Of a DNA stretch of 64,000 nucleotides, positions 35,194 to 43,950 are shown one piece after another. Under the pieces are notes generated by a model that made no database searches, was not told where the DNA came from, and worked only from the letters and a program-made list of their open reading frames with translations. The DNA is from an uncultured Lacinutrix sp. (GTDB lineage Bacteria > Bacteroidota > Bacteroidia > Flavobacteriales > Flavobacteriaceae), in assembly GCA_937129145.1 (NCBI GenBank), contig CAKZMU010000009.1, forward strand, positions 16,551 through 80,550, given 5' to 3'. Every line of letters begins with the position of its first letter. Within the stretch, counting starts at the first letter, position 1. The position numbers were made by a program, and so were the translations under genes.

Positions 35194-36087
35194 ATGAAAA
35201 CTATATTTAACTATTTCATCTACCTTACCTTACTAATAACTTTTTCTAAAAGTACAATTAGTGCTCAAACAAAAACGAGTAATAAAAAGCAAATAACTGT
35301 AGGTCCTAAAAATGGCACCTTACTTATTATTGGTGGAGCAGCGTCAAACAAATTTTACACTAAGTTTATGGAGTTGGTTGGTGGTCCAGATGTGCCAATA
35401 ATAGTTATCCCAACAGCAGTTTCAAGTAATGTTTTGAGTGAAGAATTTCTCGAAAGATACAAAGCAAGATTTTATAGTATGGGCTTTAAAAATGTGACTG
35501 TATTTCATACTAGAAATCGAGATGATGCAAACTCTGAAAAATTTATTTTACCAATTAAAAATGCTAAAGGAGTTTGGTTTAGTGGTGGTAGACAATGGCG
35601 TCATGCTGGCTCTTATTTGAACACCAAAGCCCATGAAGCATTTAAAGATTTATTGGATAGAGGTGGCGTTATTGCTGGCTCATCAGCTGGTGCATCAATT
35701 CAAGGTTCTTATCTTGCCAGGGGAGATACAAAGAGAAATACTATTATGATGGGAGACTATGAAATAGGTTTAGGGTTTCTTTCTAATGTAGCTATTGACC
35801 AACATTTAATGGCTAGAAACAGGCAATTTGATATGTTTGAAATACTAGAAAACAGACCTGAATTACTTGGGATAGGCCTCGATGAAAATACTGGAATTAT
35901 TGTAAACTATGATAAATTTGAAGTTTTTGGAGAGAGTTATGTTGCCATGTATGATGGTACTCGCTGGTCAGCCGAAAGAGACACAATATACCAGTTACCT
36001 AAAGACAGTAAAGAGTTTTATTTACTTAAATCTGGTGATAGATATAATTTAAAAAAGAAAGCCGTAATAACTACTAAAGATAAATAG
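35194..36087 (+). CDS. Secreted S51-family (cyanophycinase-like) peptidase
   Basis: 297 residues. A signal peptide ends near TISAQ (~residue 25). The S51 fold is visible: GTLLIIGGAASNKFY, the WFSGGRQWRH segment, and the nucleophile serine in AGSSAGASIQG (about residue 163). IGLGFLSNVAIDQHLMARNRQ follows, with the usual DQH. This resembles cyanophycinase or aspartyl dipeptidase relatives and would release peptides outside the cytoplasm. Cyanophycin use is a family suggestion only; no cyanophycin synthetase is near. It ends one base before the convergent pyk gene. Confidence 0.87.
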   Translation: MKTIFNYFIYLTLLITFSKSTISAQTKTSNKKQITVGPKNGTLLIIGGAASNKFYTKFMELVGGPDVPIIVIPTAVSSNVLSEEFLERYKARFYSMGFKNVTVFHTRNRDDANSEKFILPIKNAKGVWFSGGRQWRHAGSYLNTKAHEAFKDLLDRGGVIAGSSAGASIQGSYLARGDTKRNTIMMGDYEIGLGFLSNVAIDQHLMARNRQFDMFEILENRPELLGIGLDENTGIIVNYDKFEVFGESYVAMYDGTRWSAERDTIYQLPKDSKEFYLLKSGDRYNLKKKAVITTKDK

Positions 36088-36088
36088 T

Positions 36089-37534
36089 TTAAAAACTACA
36101 ACTAGTAATCTCGGTAACTCGTAAGGTATTTACCATACCTTTCTCTTTTATTGGCATTGCAGCTAAACTAATAAGCATATCGCCTTCTTCAAGATAGCCT
36201 TTTTTACAGGCAATAGCATTTACATCTTCAATGGTTTCATCGGTACTTACATACTTATCGTAATAAAATGCATTAACACCCCAAAGCAAGCTCAATTGGG
36301 TTAATATACTTTTGTTAGATGTAAACACTAAAATATGTGCTTCTGGTCGCCATGCCGAAATTTGAAACGCTGTATAGCCACTATTGGTTAAGGTAGAAAT
36401 GGCTTTGGCGCTTATTTCGTTTGCCATATTTGCGGCGTGATAACATATAGATTTGGTAATATACCTATTAGTTCTAATATGAGGTGGTTCTTGTGGTACC
36501 GAAATTAAGTGCGAATCTTCAACACTCTTAATAATATTAGACATTTGTCGTATAACTTGTACTGGATAACTCCCAACCGATGTTTCGCCTGATAACATCA
36601 CAGCATCTGCCCCATCCATAACCGAGTTTGCCACATCATTCACCTCGGCTCTGGTTGGTGTTAAACTGTTAATCATGGTTTCCATCATTTGTGTAGCGAT
36701 AATCACAGGTATTCTTGCCTTTTTAGCTCTTAAAACCAGCTTTTTTTGAATAAGTGGTACTTCTTCTGCTGGAATTTCAACACCTAAATCACCACGAGCT
36801 ACCATTAAACCATCGCAATACGCCACAATTTTATCGATATTCTCTACCGCTTCTGGTTTTTCAATTTTTGCAATAATTGGTATTTTATGGTCGCTATGTT
36901 CTTTGATGAGTTCTTCCAGTTGCATTAAGTCTTCAGCATGACGTACAAAAGATAAAGCAATCCAATCCACCCTCATTTCAATGGCAAAAAGGGCATCTTT
37001 TATATCTTTTTCTGTTAAAGCTGGTTGAGAAATATTAGTGTTTGGAAGGTTAACCCCTTTTTTAGATTTTAAAGGGCCTCCTTGAATAACTTTAGCCGTA
37101 ACTTCATTTTTTTTATTAGTAGAGACAACTTCAAAAATTAATTTTCCGTCGTCTAACAAAATTCTCTCACCAGGATTCGCATCTTGTGGAAACCTATCAT
37201 AGGTCATATACACACGCTCTTTTGTGCCTTCAAATTTTTTACCTGTGGCAAATATTATCTCGTCACCTTCATTAACTATTACCTCGGCTTGCATATTCCC
37301 AACACGAAGTTTTGGCCCTTGTAAATCTCCTAAAATAGCTGCATTATAACCATACTCATCATTTAACTCTCTAATGGTTTTAATACGTTTTTTTACATCC
37401 TCGTAGTTTGCATGAGAAAAATTTATACGAAACACATTAGCGCCTTCATCCAGCATTGCTTTTAGTATTTCTTTTTTATTGGTTGCTGGTCCTAGGGTTG
37501 CAACTATTTTGGTCTTTTTTCTTTTATTGGCCAT
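36089..37534 (-). CDS. pyk: Pyruvate kinase
   Basis: Final glycolytic step, phosphoenolpyruvate plus ADP to pyruvate plus ATP. 481 residues. KTKIVATLGPATN opens the barrel, LGDLQGPKLRVG leads to the B domain, IPIIAKIEKPEAVENID carries the active-site lysine region, and MVARGDLGVEIP binds the metal and substrate. The C-terminal allosteric domain is present. Its ATG shares one base with the preceding IPExxxVDY stop, so the two are co-expressed. Confidence 0.97.
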   Translation of the reverse strand: MANKRKKTKIVATLGPATNKKEILKAMLDEGANVFRINFSHANYEDVKKRIKTIRELNDEYGYNAAILGDLQGPKLRVGNMQAEVIVNEGDEIIFATGKKFEGTKERVYMTYDRFPQDANPGERILLDDGKLIFEVVSTNKKNEVTAKVIQGGPLKSKKGVNLPNTNISQPALTEKDIKDALFAIEMRVDWIALSFVRHAEDLMQLEELIKEHSDHKIPIIAKIEKPEAVENIDKIVAYCDGLMVARGDLGVEIPAEEVPLIQKKLVLRAKKARIPVIIATQMMETMINSLTPTRAEVNDVANSVMDGADAVMLSGETSVGSYPVQVIRQMSNIIKSVEDSHLISVPQEPPHIRTNRYITKSICYHAANMANEISAKAISTLTNSGYTAFQISAWRPEAHILVFTSNKSILTQLSLLWGVNAFYYDKYVSTDETIEDVNAIACKKGYLEEGDMLISLAAMPIKEKGMVNTLRVTEITSCSF

Positions 37535-38013
37535 TAATTAAAAATTAAATTGTCTTTAGATTTTAACTGTGATGCATCAATGCTAAATACAGCGGCTATC
37601 TGCGGAATTTCTTGAATTTTATGAATAATTGTTGTTTCGTCTATATAATTTCCATCATTGTTAATTTTCAACAAATAATTCACTTTTTTATATTCTGGAA
37701 TTAAATTATGTGTTCTTAAAATACTGCTTTGTGTTTCAAATAGCAATCCTGTATTTGCAATACTTACTTCTTTTTTACAAATATTAGATACCAAATTCCA
37801 AATCATTCGTTGCTTTTCATCCTCCCATTCATAAATTGAAAAGGATGAATTAGGGTTTTCGAAATCTAAATCTTGAGGTTTTCTTTGTAAGTTTACTTGA
37901 AGTTGTTTGTTTAAAAGGTAGGCAACACGATAATCTTCAAGCGTGCAATGTATAGCAAAAAGCGAATACGTTTCAACATCAAAATCATCAACAAGTAGCT
38001 TATGTAACGCCAT
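37534..38013 (-). CDS. IPExxxVDY-family protein
   Basis: 159 residues. The family motif appears as LIPEYKKVNYLLKI (IPE, three residues, V-N-Y in place of V-D-Y) near residue 105-120. This family is confined to Bacteroidota and commonly sits between rnc and pyk, as it does here. It is soluble; function unknown. It overlaps pyk by one base. Confidence 0.88.
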   Translation of the reverse strand: MALHKLLVDDFDVETYSLFAIHCTLEDYRVAYLLNKQLQVNLQRKPQDLDFENPNSSFSIYEWEDEKQRMIWNLVSNICKKEVSIANTGLLFETQSSILRTHNLIPEYKKVNYLLKINNDGNYIDETTIIHKIQEIPQIAAVFSIDASQLKSKDNLIFN

Positions 38014-38123
38014 AACGTTTAAATTACGAAATGTAAATATACTATTTTAACATAATAACTTGGCGATTGGTGTTATTACTTAGCAATAAAATAATACGAA
38101 AACGTTATAGTGCTATTATTAAA

Positions 38124-38870
38124 CTAACTGGCTCTGGATATTTTGCCCTGAAGTGCAAAAAAGGCACGTTTAGAAGCTTTTTCTTCGGCCTTCTTCTTTG
38201 ACGTAGCTCTTGCTTTTGCCACTATTTTATTGTTTATAGATAACTTTACCGAAAAATGTTTTAACTCGTTTTTTCCAGTATCTTCATAAACATTATAGTT
38301 AAAGTTTTTCTTTTCTTTTTGGCACCATTCAATTAATAAACTTTTGTAACTAATAACCTTGCCTTCTAATTTTTCTATATCTACATGAGGTGTTATAACA
38401 CGCTTAAAAATAAAGTTTTCGCAAGCAGCGTAACCTTTATCCAAAAATATAGCACCAACTAAGGCCTCAAATAAGTTGCCATGAATATTATTTCCAAAAT
38501 TATCGGTTGGTATTCTGCTTACAACCAAATCTATAAGATGTAATTCTTTGCCTAATTCGTTAAGGTGCTCTCTACTCACAATTTTAGAGCGCATTTTTGT
38601 TAGATACCCTTCATCTCCTTGAGGTACTTCTTTAAATAAATGCGTAGCAATTACAGCACTTAACATAGCATCTCCCACAAATTCCAATCGCTCGTAATTA
38701 ATAGGTGTACCTTCTTCATCACGAATATTCATTGACCTATGTGTAAAGGCTTTTTTATAAAAATTGATTTGCTTGGGTTTAAATCCTAAAATTTGTTGTA
38801 ATTGAACAAAAAAATTCCCGCCTTCATCAGAACGGGAATTTCTTTTCAATATGTTACGAATGAAACTCAT
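38124..38870 (-). CDS. rnc: Ribonuclease III
   Basis: Double-stranded RNA endonuclease for rRNA and mRNA processing. 248 residues. The signature YERLEFVGDAML has the catalytic acidic residues (one V for the usual L), and the second acid is in NLFEALVGAIFLDKGY. A C-terminal double-stranded RNA-binding domain (~170-245, with KKKAEEKASKRAFFAL) is present. It lies 7 bases after fabF, in the acpP-fabF-rnc order typical of Bacteroidota. Confidence 0.96.
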   Translation of the reverse strand: MSFIRNILKRNSRSDEGGNFFVQLQQILGFKPKQINFYKKAFTHRSMNIRDEEGTPINYERLEFVGDAMLSAVIATHLFKEVPQGDEGYLTKMRSKIVSREHLNELGKELHLIDLVVSRIPTDNFGNNIHGNLFEALVGAIFLDKGYAACENFIFKRVITPHVDIEKLEGKVISYKSLLIEWCQKEKKNFNYNVYEDTGKNELKHFSVKLSINNKIVAKARATSKKKAEEKASKRAFFALQGKISRAS

Positions 38871-38877
38871 TCGGGAT

Positions 38878-40128
38878 TTAATCTATTTTCTTGAATAATA
38901 CACAAGCGTTGTGTCCGCCAAATCCAAAGGTATTACTCATAGCTACTTTAACGTCTTGTTTGTGTGCTTTGTTTAGAATTAAATTTAAATTAGGGTCAAT
39001 ATTCTCATCAACAACCGAGTGATTTATTGTTGGTGGCACAATACCATGTTCTATCGCCAAAATTGACGCAATAGACTCAATAGCACCTGCGGCACCCAAT
39101 AAATGCCCTGTCATAGATTTTGTAGAATTGATACTAATGTTTTTAGCATGTTCTCCAAACACTTCTTTAATCGCTTTTAATTCGGCTACATCACCTAAAG
39201 GTGTAGATGTACCATGTGTATTAATATGGTCAACTTCAGAAGGGGAAATACCTGCATTTTCTAAACAATTTTTCATTACAGCTATCACGCCAATTCCTTC
39301 AGGATGTGGTGCTGTCATATGATATGCATCAGAAGATAAACCTCCTCCAATTACCTCAGCATAAATTTTAGCACCTCTAGCTTTTGCATGCTCATAATCT
39401 TCCAAAATAATAGCACCTGCTCCTTCTCCTAGTACAAAGCCATCTCTGGTTGCATCAAAGGGTCTTGAAGCTGTTTCAGGACTTTCATTTCTTGTTGATA
39501 AGGCGTGCATTGCGTTAAAACCACCCATTCCAGCAATGGTAACTGCTGCTTCACTTCCTCCAGTAACTACAACATCGCAATGCCCTAACCTTATATAGTT
39601 AAGCGCATCAATCATTGAGTTTGCTGAAGAAGCACACGCAGATACTGTTGTGTAATTAGGACCCATAAACCCATGTTTAATGGATATGTTTCCTGGTGCA
39701 ATATCTGCAATCATTTTAGGGATAAAAAACGGGTTGAATCTTGGTGTGCCATCGCCTTGAGCAAAGTTTAATACTTCGTTCTGGAATGTTTCCAAGCCTC
39801 CTATTCCTGCTCCCCAAATAACACCTACTCGTAGTTTGTTTACTTCATCTAGGTTTAACTTAGCATCAATGATAGCTTCATCTGAAGCGACCATTGCGTA
39901 CTGTGCAAACCTATCCATTTTACGAGCTTCTTTTCTGTCAAGAAAATCTGTGGCGTTAAAGTTTTTTAATTCACAAGCGAACTTAGTTTTGAACTTTTCA
40001 GTATCAAAATAAGTTATAGGCGCAGCACCGCTTTTACCACTAATTAGTCCATCCCAATAGTCTTCCTTGGTATTTCCTATAGGTGTAAGTGCTCCTAAAC
40101 CAGTAACTACTACTCGCTTTAATTCCAT
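38878..40128 (-). CDS. fabF: 3-oxoacyl-[acyl-carrier-protein] synthase II
   Basis: Condenses malonyl-ACP with acyl-ACP in fatty-acid elongation. 416 residues. The nucleophile cysteine is in VSACASSANSM, the two histidines are in NTHGTSTPLGD and SMTGHLLGAAGAIE, and the C-terminal NTFGFGGHN glycine loop is intact. It lies 13 bases after acpP and 7 before rnc. Confidence 0.97.
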   Translation of the reverse strand: MELKRVVVTGLGALTPIGNTKEDYWDGLISGKSGAAPITYFDTEKFKTKFACELKNFNATDFLDRKEARKMDRFAQYAMVASDEAIIDAKLNLDEVNKLRVGVIWGAGIGGLETFQNEVLNFAQGDGTPRFNPFFIPKMIADIAPGNISIKHGFMGPNYTTVSACASSANSMIDALNYIRLGHCDVVVTGGSEAAVTIAGMGGFNAMHALSTRNESPETASRPFDATRDGFVLGEGAGAIILEDYEHAKARGAKIYAEVIGGGLSSDAYHMTAPHPEGIGVIAVMKNCLENAGISPSEVDHINTHGTSTPLGDVAELKAIKEVFGEHAKNISINSTKSMTGHLLGAAGAIESIASILAIEHGIVPPTINHSVVDENIDPNLNLILNKAHKQDVKVAMSNTFGFGGHNACVLFKKID

Positions 40129-40141
40129 AAATAAATGTTAC

Positions 40142-40375
40142 TTATTTTGCGTCTTCAATATATGATACTGCTTGACCTACTGTTGCAATGTTTTCAGCTT
40201 GATCGTCTGGAATTTGGATATCGAATTCTTTTTCGAACTCCATAATTAATTCTACAGTGTCTAATGAATCTGCTCCTAAGTCGTTTGTGAAGCTAGCTTC
40301 AGTTACAACTTCGTTTTCATCAACACCTAATTTGTCTACGATAATCGCTTTTACTCTTGATGCAATGTCTGACAT
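40142..40375 (-). CDS. acpP: Acyl carrier protein
   Basis: 77 residues. [19 protein letters not shown] carries the serine (in DSL) that receives the phosphopantetheine arm. The protein is acidic, four-helix and of normal length. It is first of the acpP-fabF-rnc group. A minus-strand TATTTTTG (40407-40414) 32 bases upstream fits the -7 consensus and is the likely promoter box. Confidence 0.97.
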   Translation of the reverse strand: MSDIASRVKAIIVDKLGVDENEVVTEASFTNDLGADSLDTVELIMEFEKEFDIQIPDDQAENIATVGQAVSYIEDAK

Positions 40376-40556
40376 AATCTTTAAATTTTAAGTTTTAATT
40401 AGATGGCAAAAATAAAAAACTTTATTTTAAAAATCACTTTTACCGACAAAATGTGCTTTTAATTTAATAAAATCGGCAGAAGTATTTTTGTTTTGCCCTA
40501 ATTGTTAATTATTATTCTTTTTTTTGTTTGAATAATATAACATTGATTGTCTGTAA

Positions 40557-41123
40557 ATGAAACGAATTGTAATCTTTGCTTCCGGAAGTGGAACTAATGC
40601 TGAAAATTTAATAAAGTTTTTTCACAACAGAGAAAATGTGTCTGTTATTCAAGTATTGACTAACAATCCTCATGCCAAAGTTATAGAAAGATGTAATAAA
40701 TTAAAAACCAGTTGTTTGTCGTTTAACCGAACTGCCTTTTATAAAACATCTCATGTGTTAGATATTTTAAAAAACACCAACCCAGACCTTATTGTGTTAG
40801 CAGGGTTTTTATGGAAATTCCCTGAAAACATTTTAAATGCATTCCCAAATAAAGTGATTAATGTGCATCCTGCTTTGTTGCCAAAATACGGCGGAAAAGG
40901 CATGTATGGTATGCATGTGCATAATGCGGTTGTTGGAAATAAAGAAACTGAAACTGGTATTACAATTCACTATGTAAACGAGCATTATGATGAAGGTGCC
41001 ATTATTTTTCAGGCTAAATGTGATGTGTTAACGTTAGATACAGCTGAAGATGTGGCTGCAAAAATTCATGAATTGGAGATGGAACATTTTCCTGAGGTGG
41101 TTGAGAAACTTTTGAATTCTTAA
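40557..41123 (+). CDS. purN: Phosphoribosylglycinamide formyltransferase
   Basis: Transfers formyl from 10-formyl-tetrahydrofolate to GAR in purine synthesis. 188 residues. IFASGSGTNAENLI is the nucleotide-binding N-terminus, INVHPALLPKYGGKGMYG the active-site histidine region, and ETGITIHYVNEHYDEGAII the conserved C-terminal block. Divergent from acpP across 181 bases, an arrangement commonly seen in the phylum. Confidence 0.95.
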   Translation: MKRIVIFASGSGTNAENLIKFFHNRENVSVIQVLTNNPHAKVIERCNKLKTSCLSFNRTAFYKTSHVLDILKNTNPDLIVLAGFLWKFPENILNAFPNKVINVHPALLPKYGGKGMYGMHVHNAVVGNKETETGITIHYVNEHYDEGAIIFQAKCDVLTLDTAEDVAAKIHELEMEHFPEVVEKLLNS

Positions 41124-41127
41124 AATT

Positions 41128-41559
41128 ATGAATCCAGAAATAATATTTAAAAACACTATTAAAAAACATTTAGATTTATTGTTGAAAAATCTTGGTTATC
41201 TTAAAGCTGAAGAATATAAAGGCTTTATTTCGTACAAATCCTCAAACAATTATTTAGAATTCTCATTCGATTGGAACAGGTCTTATGATTTGGACTGCTT
41301 TATTCGTTTTAACGACGATGATGATTATGAATATCCCATCAGTTTAATAGAACAAAAATTATCTAAAAATGAAATTTTTGATGAGCCAACATTTGATAAA
41401 GAGTTTTCAGAGGGAATTGAAAAGTGGGTTAAAGATATTTCAATGTTCATTTCAACAAACAGAATTCAAGATTTAAAAATTACTGATGCTCTTATGATTC
41501 AAATTAGGAATGAATTTGACAGAATAAATGAGGAATATAATAGAGACTTAAATTCATAA
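41128..41559 (+). CDS. Hypothetical protein
   Basis: 143 residues, acidic and soluble, no signal or membrane helix. It starts MNPEIIFKNTIKKHLDLLLK and contains FDWNRSYDLDCFIRFNDDDD, suggesting an alpha-beta fold. I recognise no domain. It follows purN by 4 bases, so may be read from the same transcript. The dispersed repeat at 41561 follows immediately after its stop. Confidence 0.65.
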   Translation: MNPEIIFKNTIKKHLDLLLKNLGYLKAEEYKGFISYKSSNNYLEFSFDWNRSYDLDCFIRFNDDDDYEYPISLIEQKLSKNEIFDEPTFDKEFSEGIEKWVKDISMFISTNRIQDLKITDALMIQIRNEFDRINEEYNRDLNS

Positions 41560-41560
41560 G

Positions 41561-41583
41561 ATTCCTGCCTTCGCAGGAATGAC
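41561..41583. repeat. Palindromic repeat (ATTCCTGC-cttc-GCAGGAAT)
   Basis: A perfect 8-base stem with a 4-base loop followed by GAC. This is the widespread flavobacterial ..CCTGCCTTCGCAGG.. repeat. A related degenerate copy is at 59880. It starts 1 base after one stop codon and ends 4 bases before the RNase HI start. Confidence 0.65.
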
Positions 41584-41587
41584 AAAA

Positions 41588-42229
41588 ATGAGTAAGAAAA
41601 AGAAAAAATATTACACCGTTTGGAAAGGGCACAAAACCGGAGTCTTTGAGAAATGGGACGACTGCAAAGCGCAAATAAAAGATTTTCGAGGCGCACAATA
41701 TAAATCATTTGCAACATTTGAAGCTGCAAAAAAAGCACTTAAAGGCAATTACAAAGACTATATTGGTAAATCAAAAAAGTTTAAAAGTGAATTTAGCGAA
41801 GCACAACTAAAAAAAATAGGGCAACCCAACTATAATTCTATTTCTGTTGATGCAGCTTCTAGCGGAAATCCAGGAAAAATGGAATATCGCGGTGTGGACA
41901 CTAAAACAAAAAAACAACTCTTTATTCAAGGCCCTTTCGAAGAAGGCACAAATAACATTGGTGAATTTTTAGCATTAGTACATGGTTTGGCACTTCTTAA
42001 AAAAAACAAAAGTGATAGAATTCTTTATACTGATTCCAGAACTGCTATGAGTTGGGTTAAAAAGAAAAAGTGCAATACCAAGTTAGAACGAAACAAAAAA
42101 AACGAAGCATTATTCGAGTTAATCGAACGCGCTGTTAACTGGTTAAAAGAAAACACCTATGCCACAACCATTGTAAAATGGGAAACTAAGGCTTGGGGTG
42201 AAATTCCTGCCGATTTTGGAAGAAAGTAA
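41588..42229 (+). CDS. rnhA: Ribonuclease HI with N-terminal viroplasmin domain
   Basis: Degrades RNA in RNA-DNA hybrids. 213 residues from the ATG at 41588; an upstream ATG at 41579 lies inside a repeat and is probably not used. The N-terminal viroplasmin/caulimovirus-type hybrid-binding domain covers ~8-50 (YYTVWKGHKTGVFEKWDDCK), the RNase H fold ~80-213. Catalytic acids are visible in ISVDAASSGNPG, NIGEFLALVHGL and ILYTDSRTAMSWV. Confidence 0.92.
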   Translation: MSKKKKKYYTVWKGHKTGVFEKWDDCKAQIKDFRGAQYKSFATFEAAKKALKGNYKDYIGKSKKFKSEFSEAQLKKIGQPNYNSISVDAASSGNPGKMEYRGVDTKTKKQLFIQGPFEEGTNNIGEFLALVHGLALLKKNKSDRILYTDSRTAMSWVKKKKCNTKLERNKKNEALFELIERAVNWLKENTYATTIVKWETKAWGEIPADFGRK

Positions 42230-42231
42230 GG

Positions 42232-42837
42232 TTATTGGCGCCACTTTACCCAAATAACAGCAGTTGGGTCATCTACAGCACTTCCAGCGTTTCTAGCATG
42301 AATAGTAATATAATCTCCAGCACTAAAATTTATATTGTAATTAGTATAGTTAAATATACCTCCTGCTAAATTAAACCTGCCATCAAGAGTGGGGTCAGCA
42401 TTGTTCCCAACATTTGTTCCGTTTATTCTTAAATCCATTGATTTTGTGGCATTACCTCCAGAGCTATTTACAGTTACATAAACTATTGTTCCATCATAAG
42501 GCATTAATGGTCCCGTGTTTTCAACATCTCCTCCAAACCATAATAGCTGATTATCTGCTGACCCAGCCCAAGCAAACTGTAAAGCCGTGGACTCAACACT
42601 TAACCATTTTAATCTAGTTAAATCGTACATATACAATTTATCGCCTATAACCGCTAATTGACCGTCGGCACTACCAACTGGTGCTGTTTGCGGATTAATT
42701 TCCAATGCAGGAATTCCTGTATTCGTAGTTTCAATTTCTAATTCGGACGTAGGGTTTGTTGTACCAACTCCTACTTGAGAAAGTAGTATGTTCGTAGTAA
42801 AGCACAATATTAGCGCAGCAATTTGAGGTAATTTCAT
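42232..42837 (-). CDS. Secreted protein of the flavobacterial GVGTTNP type
   Basis: 201 residues from the ATG at 42837, which begins a signal peptide ending near NILLSQ; an upstream in-frame ATG would hide the signal. The mature N-terminus VGVGTTNPTSELEIETTN is a common opening of surface and tail-fibre-like proteins in flavobacteria. A Gly/Asn-rich C-terminal domain with strands (IVYVTVNSSGG, NINFSAGDYITIHARN) suggests a jelly-roll type fold. Function unknown; no sorting domain is present. Confidence 0.7.
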   Translation of the reverse strand: MKLPQIAALILCFTTNILLSQVGVGTTNPTSELEIETTNTGIPALEINPQTAPVGSADGQLAVIGDKLYMYDLTRLKWLSVESTALQFAWAGSADNQLLWFGGDVENTGPLMPYDGTIVYVTVNSSGGNATKSMDLRINGTNVGNNADPTLDGRFNLAGGIFNYTNYNINFSAGDYITIHARNAGSAVDDPTAVIWVKWRQ

Positions 42838-42949
42838 TTGTAAGTAATAATAACAATTGACATTGCGAATATATAAAATTTTTGTAATACCCACTTTTTG
42901 AACCAATTATACAATAGATAATTATGTAGCGATTTCTAATTAATCATAT

Positions 42950-42957
42950 TATATTTG
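42950..42957 (+). promoter_or_regulatory. Candidate -7 box for the PfkB kinase
   Basis: TATATTTG matches TAnnTTTG exactly, 22 bases before the ATG at 42979. It overlaps an alternative upstream start at 42955, arguing for the later start. Confidence 0.55.
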
Positions 42958-42978
42958 CACTTTATTTTAAACCACTTT

Positions 42979-43905
42979 ATGAGCAAATTAGTAATCGTGG
43001 GGACTGTAGCTTTTGATGCTATTGAAACTCCTTTTGGAAAAACCGATAAAATACTAGGTGGTGCAGCCACTTTCATTGGGTTAGCTGCTTCGCAGTTTAA
43101 ACTAGACGCATCAATAGTATCAGTCGTTGGAGGAGATTTTCCTCAAGAATATTTAAACCTTCTTTCAAATAAAAATATCGATATTTCAGGTGTTGAAATT
43201 GTTAAAGATGGAAAAACATTTTTCTGGAGTGGACGCTATCATAACGACATGAATTCTAGAGATACTCTAGTAACCGAACTTAATGTATTAGCCGATTTTA
43301 ACCCTGTTGTTCCTAAAGAATACAAAGATGCTGAGGTAGTGATGCTAGGAAATTTGCATCCAATGGTACAAATGGGTGTTTTAGATCAAATGTCGTCTAA
43401 ACCAAAAATGGTGATTTTAGACACTATGAATTTTTGGATGGATAATGCTTTAGAAGATTTACACAAAGTCATTAAACGAACTGATGTTATTACCATTAAC
43501 GATGAAGAAGCTAGACAGTTAACTGGAGAATACTCTTTGGTGGTTGCAGCTAGAAAAATCCATGAAATGGGTCCAAAATATGTCGTTATTAAAAAAGGAG
43601 AGCACGGTGCATTACTTTTTCATGATGACAATGTGTTTTACGCACCTGCACTTCCATTGGAAGAGGTGTTTGACCCAACAGGTGCAGGTGATACATTTGC
43701 TGGTGGATTTGCTGGGTTTATTGCAAGGTCAGGAGATATGTCGTTTGAAAACATGAAAAACGCAGTCATTTATGGTTCAACACTAGCGTCATTTTGTGTA
43801 GAAAAATTTGGCACAGAACGCATGCTGAACTTAAAAGGTGATGAAGTTCGTAAACGACTTCAGCAATTTAAGAATCTAACACAATTTGAAATAGAATTAA
43901 CATAA
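42979..43905 (+). CDS. PfkB-family sugar or nucleoside kinase
   Basis: 308 residues from the ATG at 42979. MSKLVIVGTVAFDAIETPFG and GGAATFIGLAASQF fit the PfkB N-terminus; the C-terminal signature FDPTGAGDTFAGGFAG contains the catalytic aspartate. Substrate (ribose, adenosine or another sugar) is not readable. It sits directly before a PurF-like gene with a terminator between, suggesting purine or ribose metabolism by context only. Confidence 0.88.
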   Translation: MSKLVIVGTVAFDAIETPFGKTDKILGGAATFIGLAASQFKLDASIVSVVGGDFPQEYLNLLSNKNIDISGVEIVKDGKTFFWSGRYHNDMNSRDTLVTELNVLADFNPVVPKEYKDAEVVMLGNLHPMVQMGVLDQMSSKPKMVILDTMNFWMDNALEDLHKVIKRTDVITINDEEARQLTGEYSLVVAARKIHEMGPKYVVIKKGEHGALLFHDDNVFYAPALPLEEVFDPTGAGDTFAGGFAGFIARSGDMSFENMKNAVIYGSTLASFCVEKFGTERMLNLKGDEVRKRLQQFKNLTQFEIELT

Positions 43906-43908
43906 ACC

Positions 43909-43935
43909 AACGCACTCAAAATTGAGTGCGTTTTT
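43909..43935 (+). terminator. Terminator between the PfkB kinase and the PurF-like gene
   Basis: ACGCACTCAA / TTGAGTGCGT stem with a 1-2-base loop and five T residues. It lies 4 bases after the kinase stop and 16 before the PurF-like ATG, so it may partially attenuate readthrough. Confidence 0.75.
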
Positions 43936-43950
43936 ATTTTATATAAAACA

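Noticed and set aside
36060..36110. TAGTTT / AAACTA palindrome as terminator between the S51 peptidase and pyk
   Set aside because: The stem is only six A/T-rich pairs without a T run, and it overlaps the stop codons.
41499..41738. Minus-strand ORFs overlapping the RNase HI start (peptides containing CHSCEGRNL or RRQES)
   Set aside because: These peptides are the well-known translation of the palindromic repeat at 41561 and they overlap a well-supported gene in another frame.
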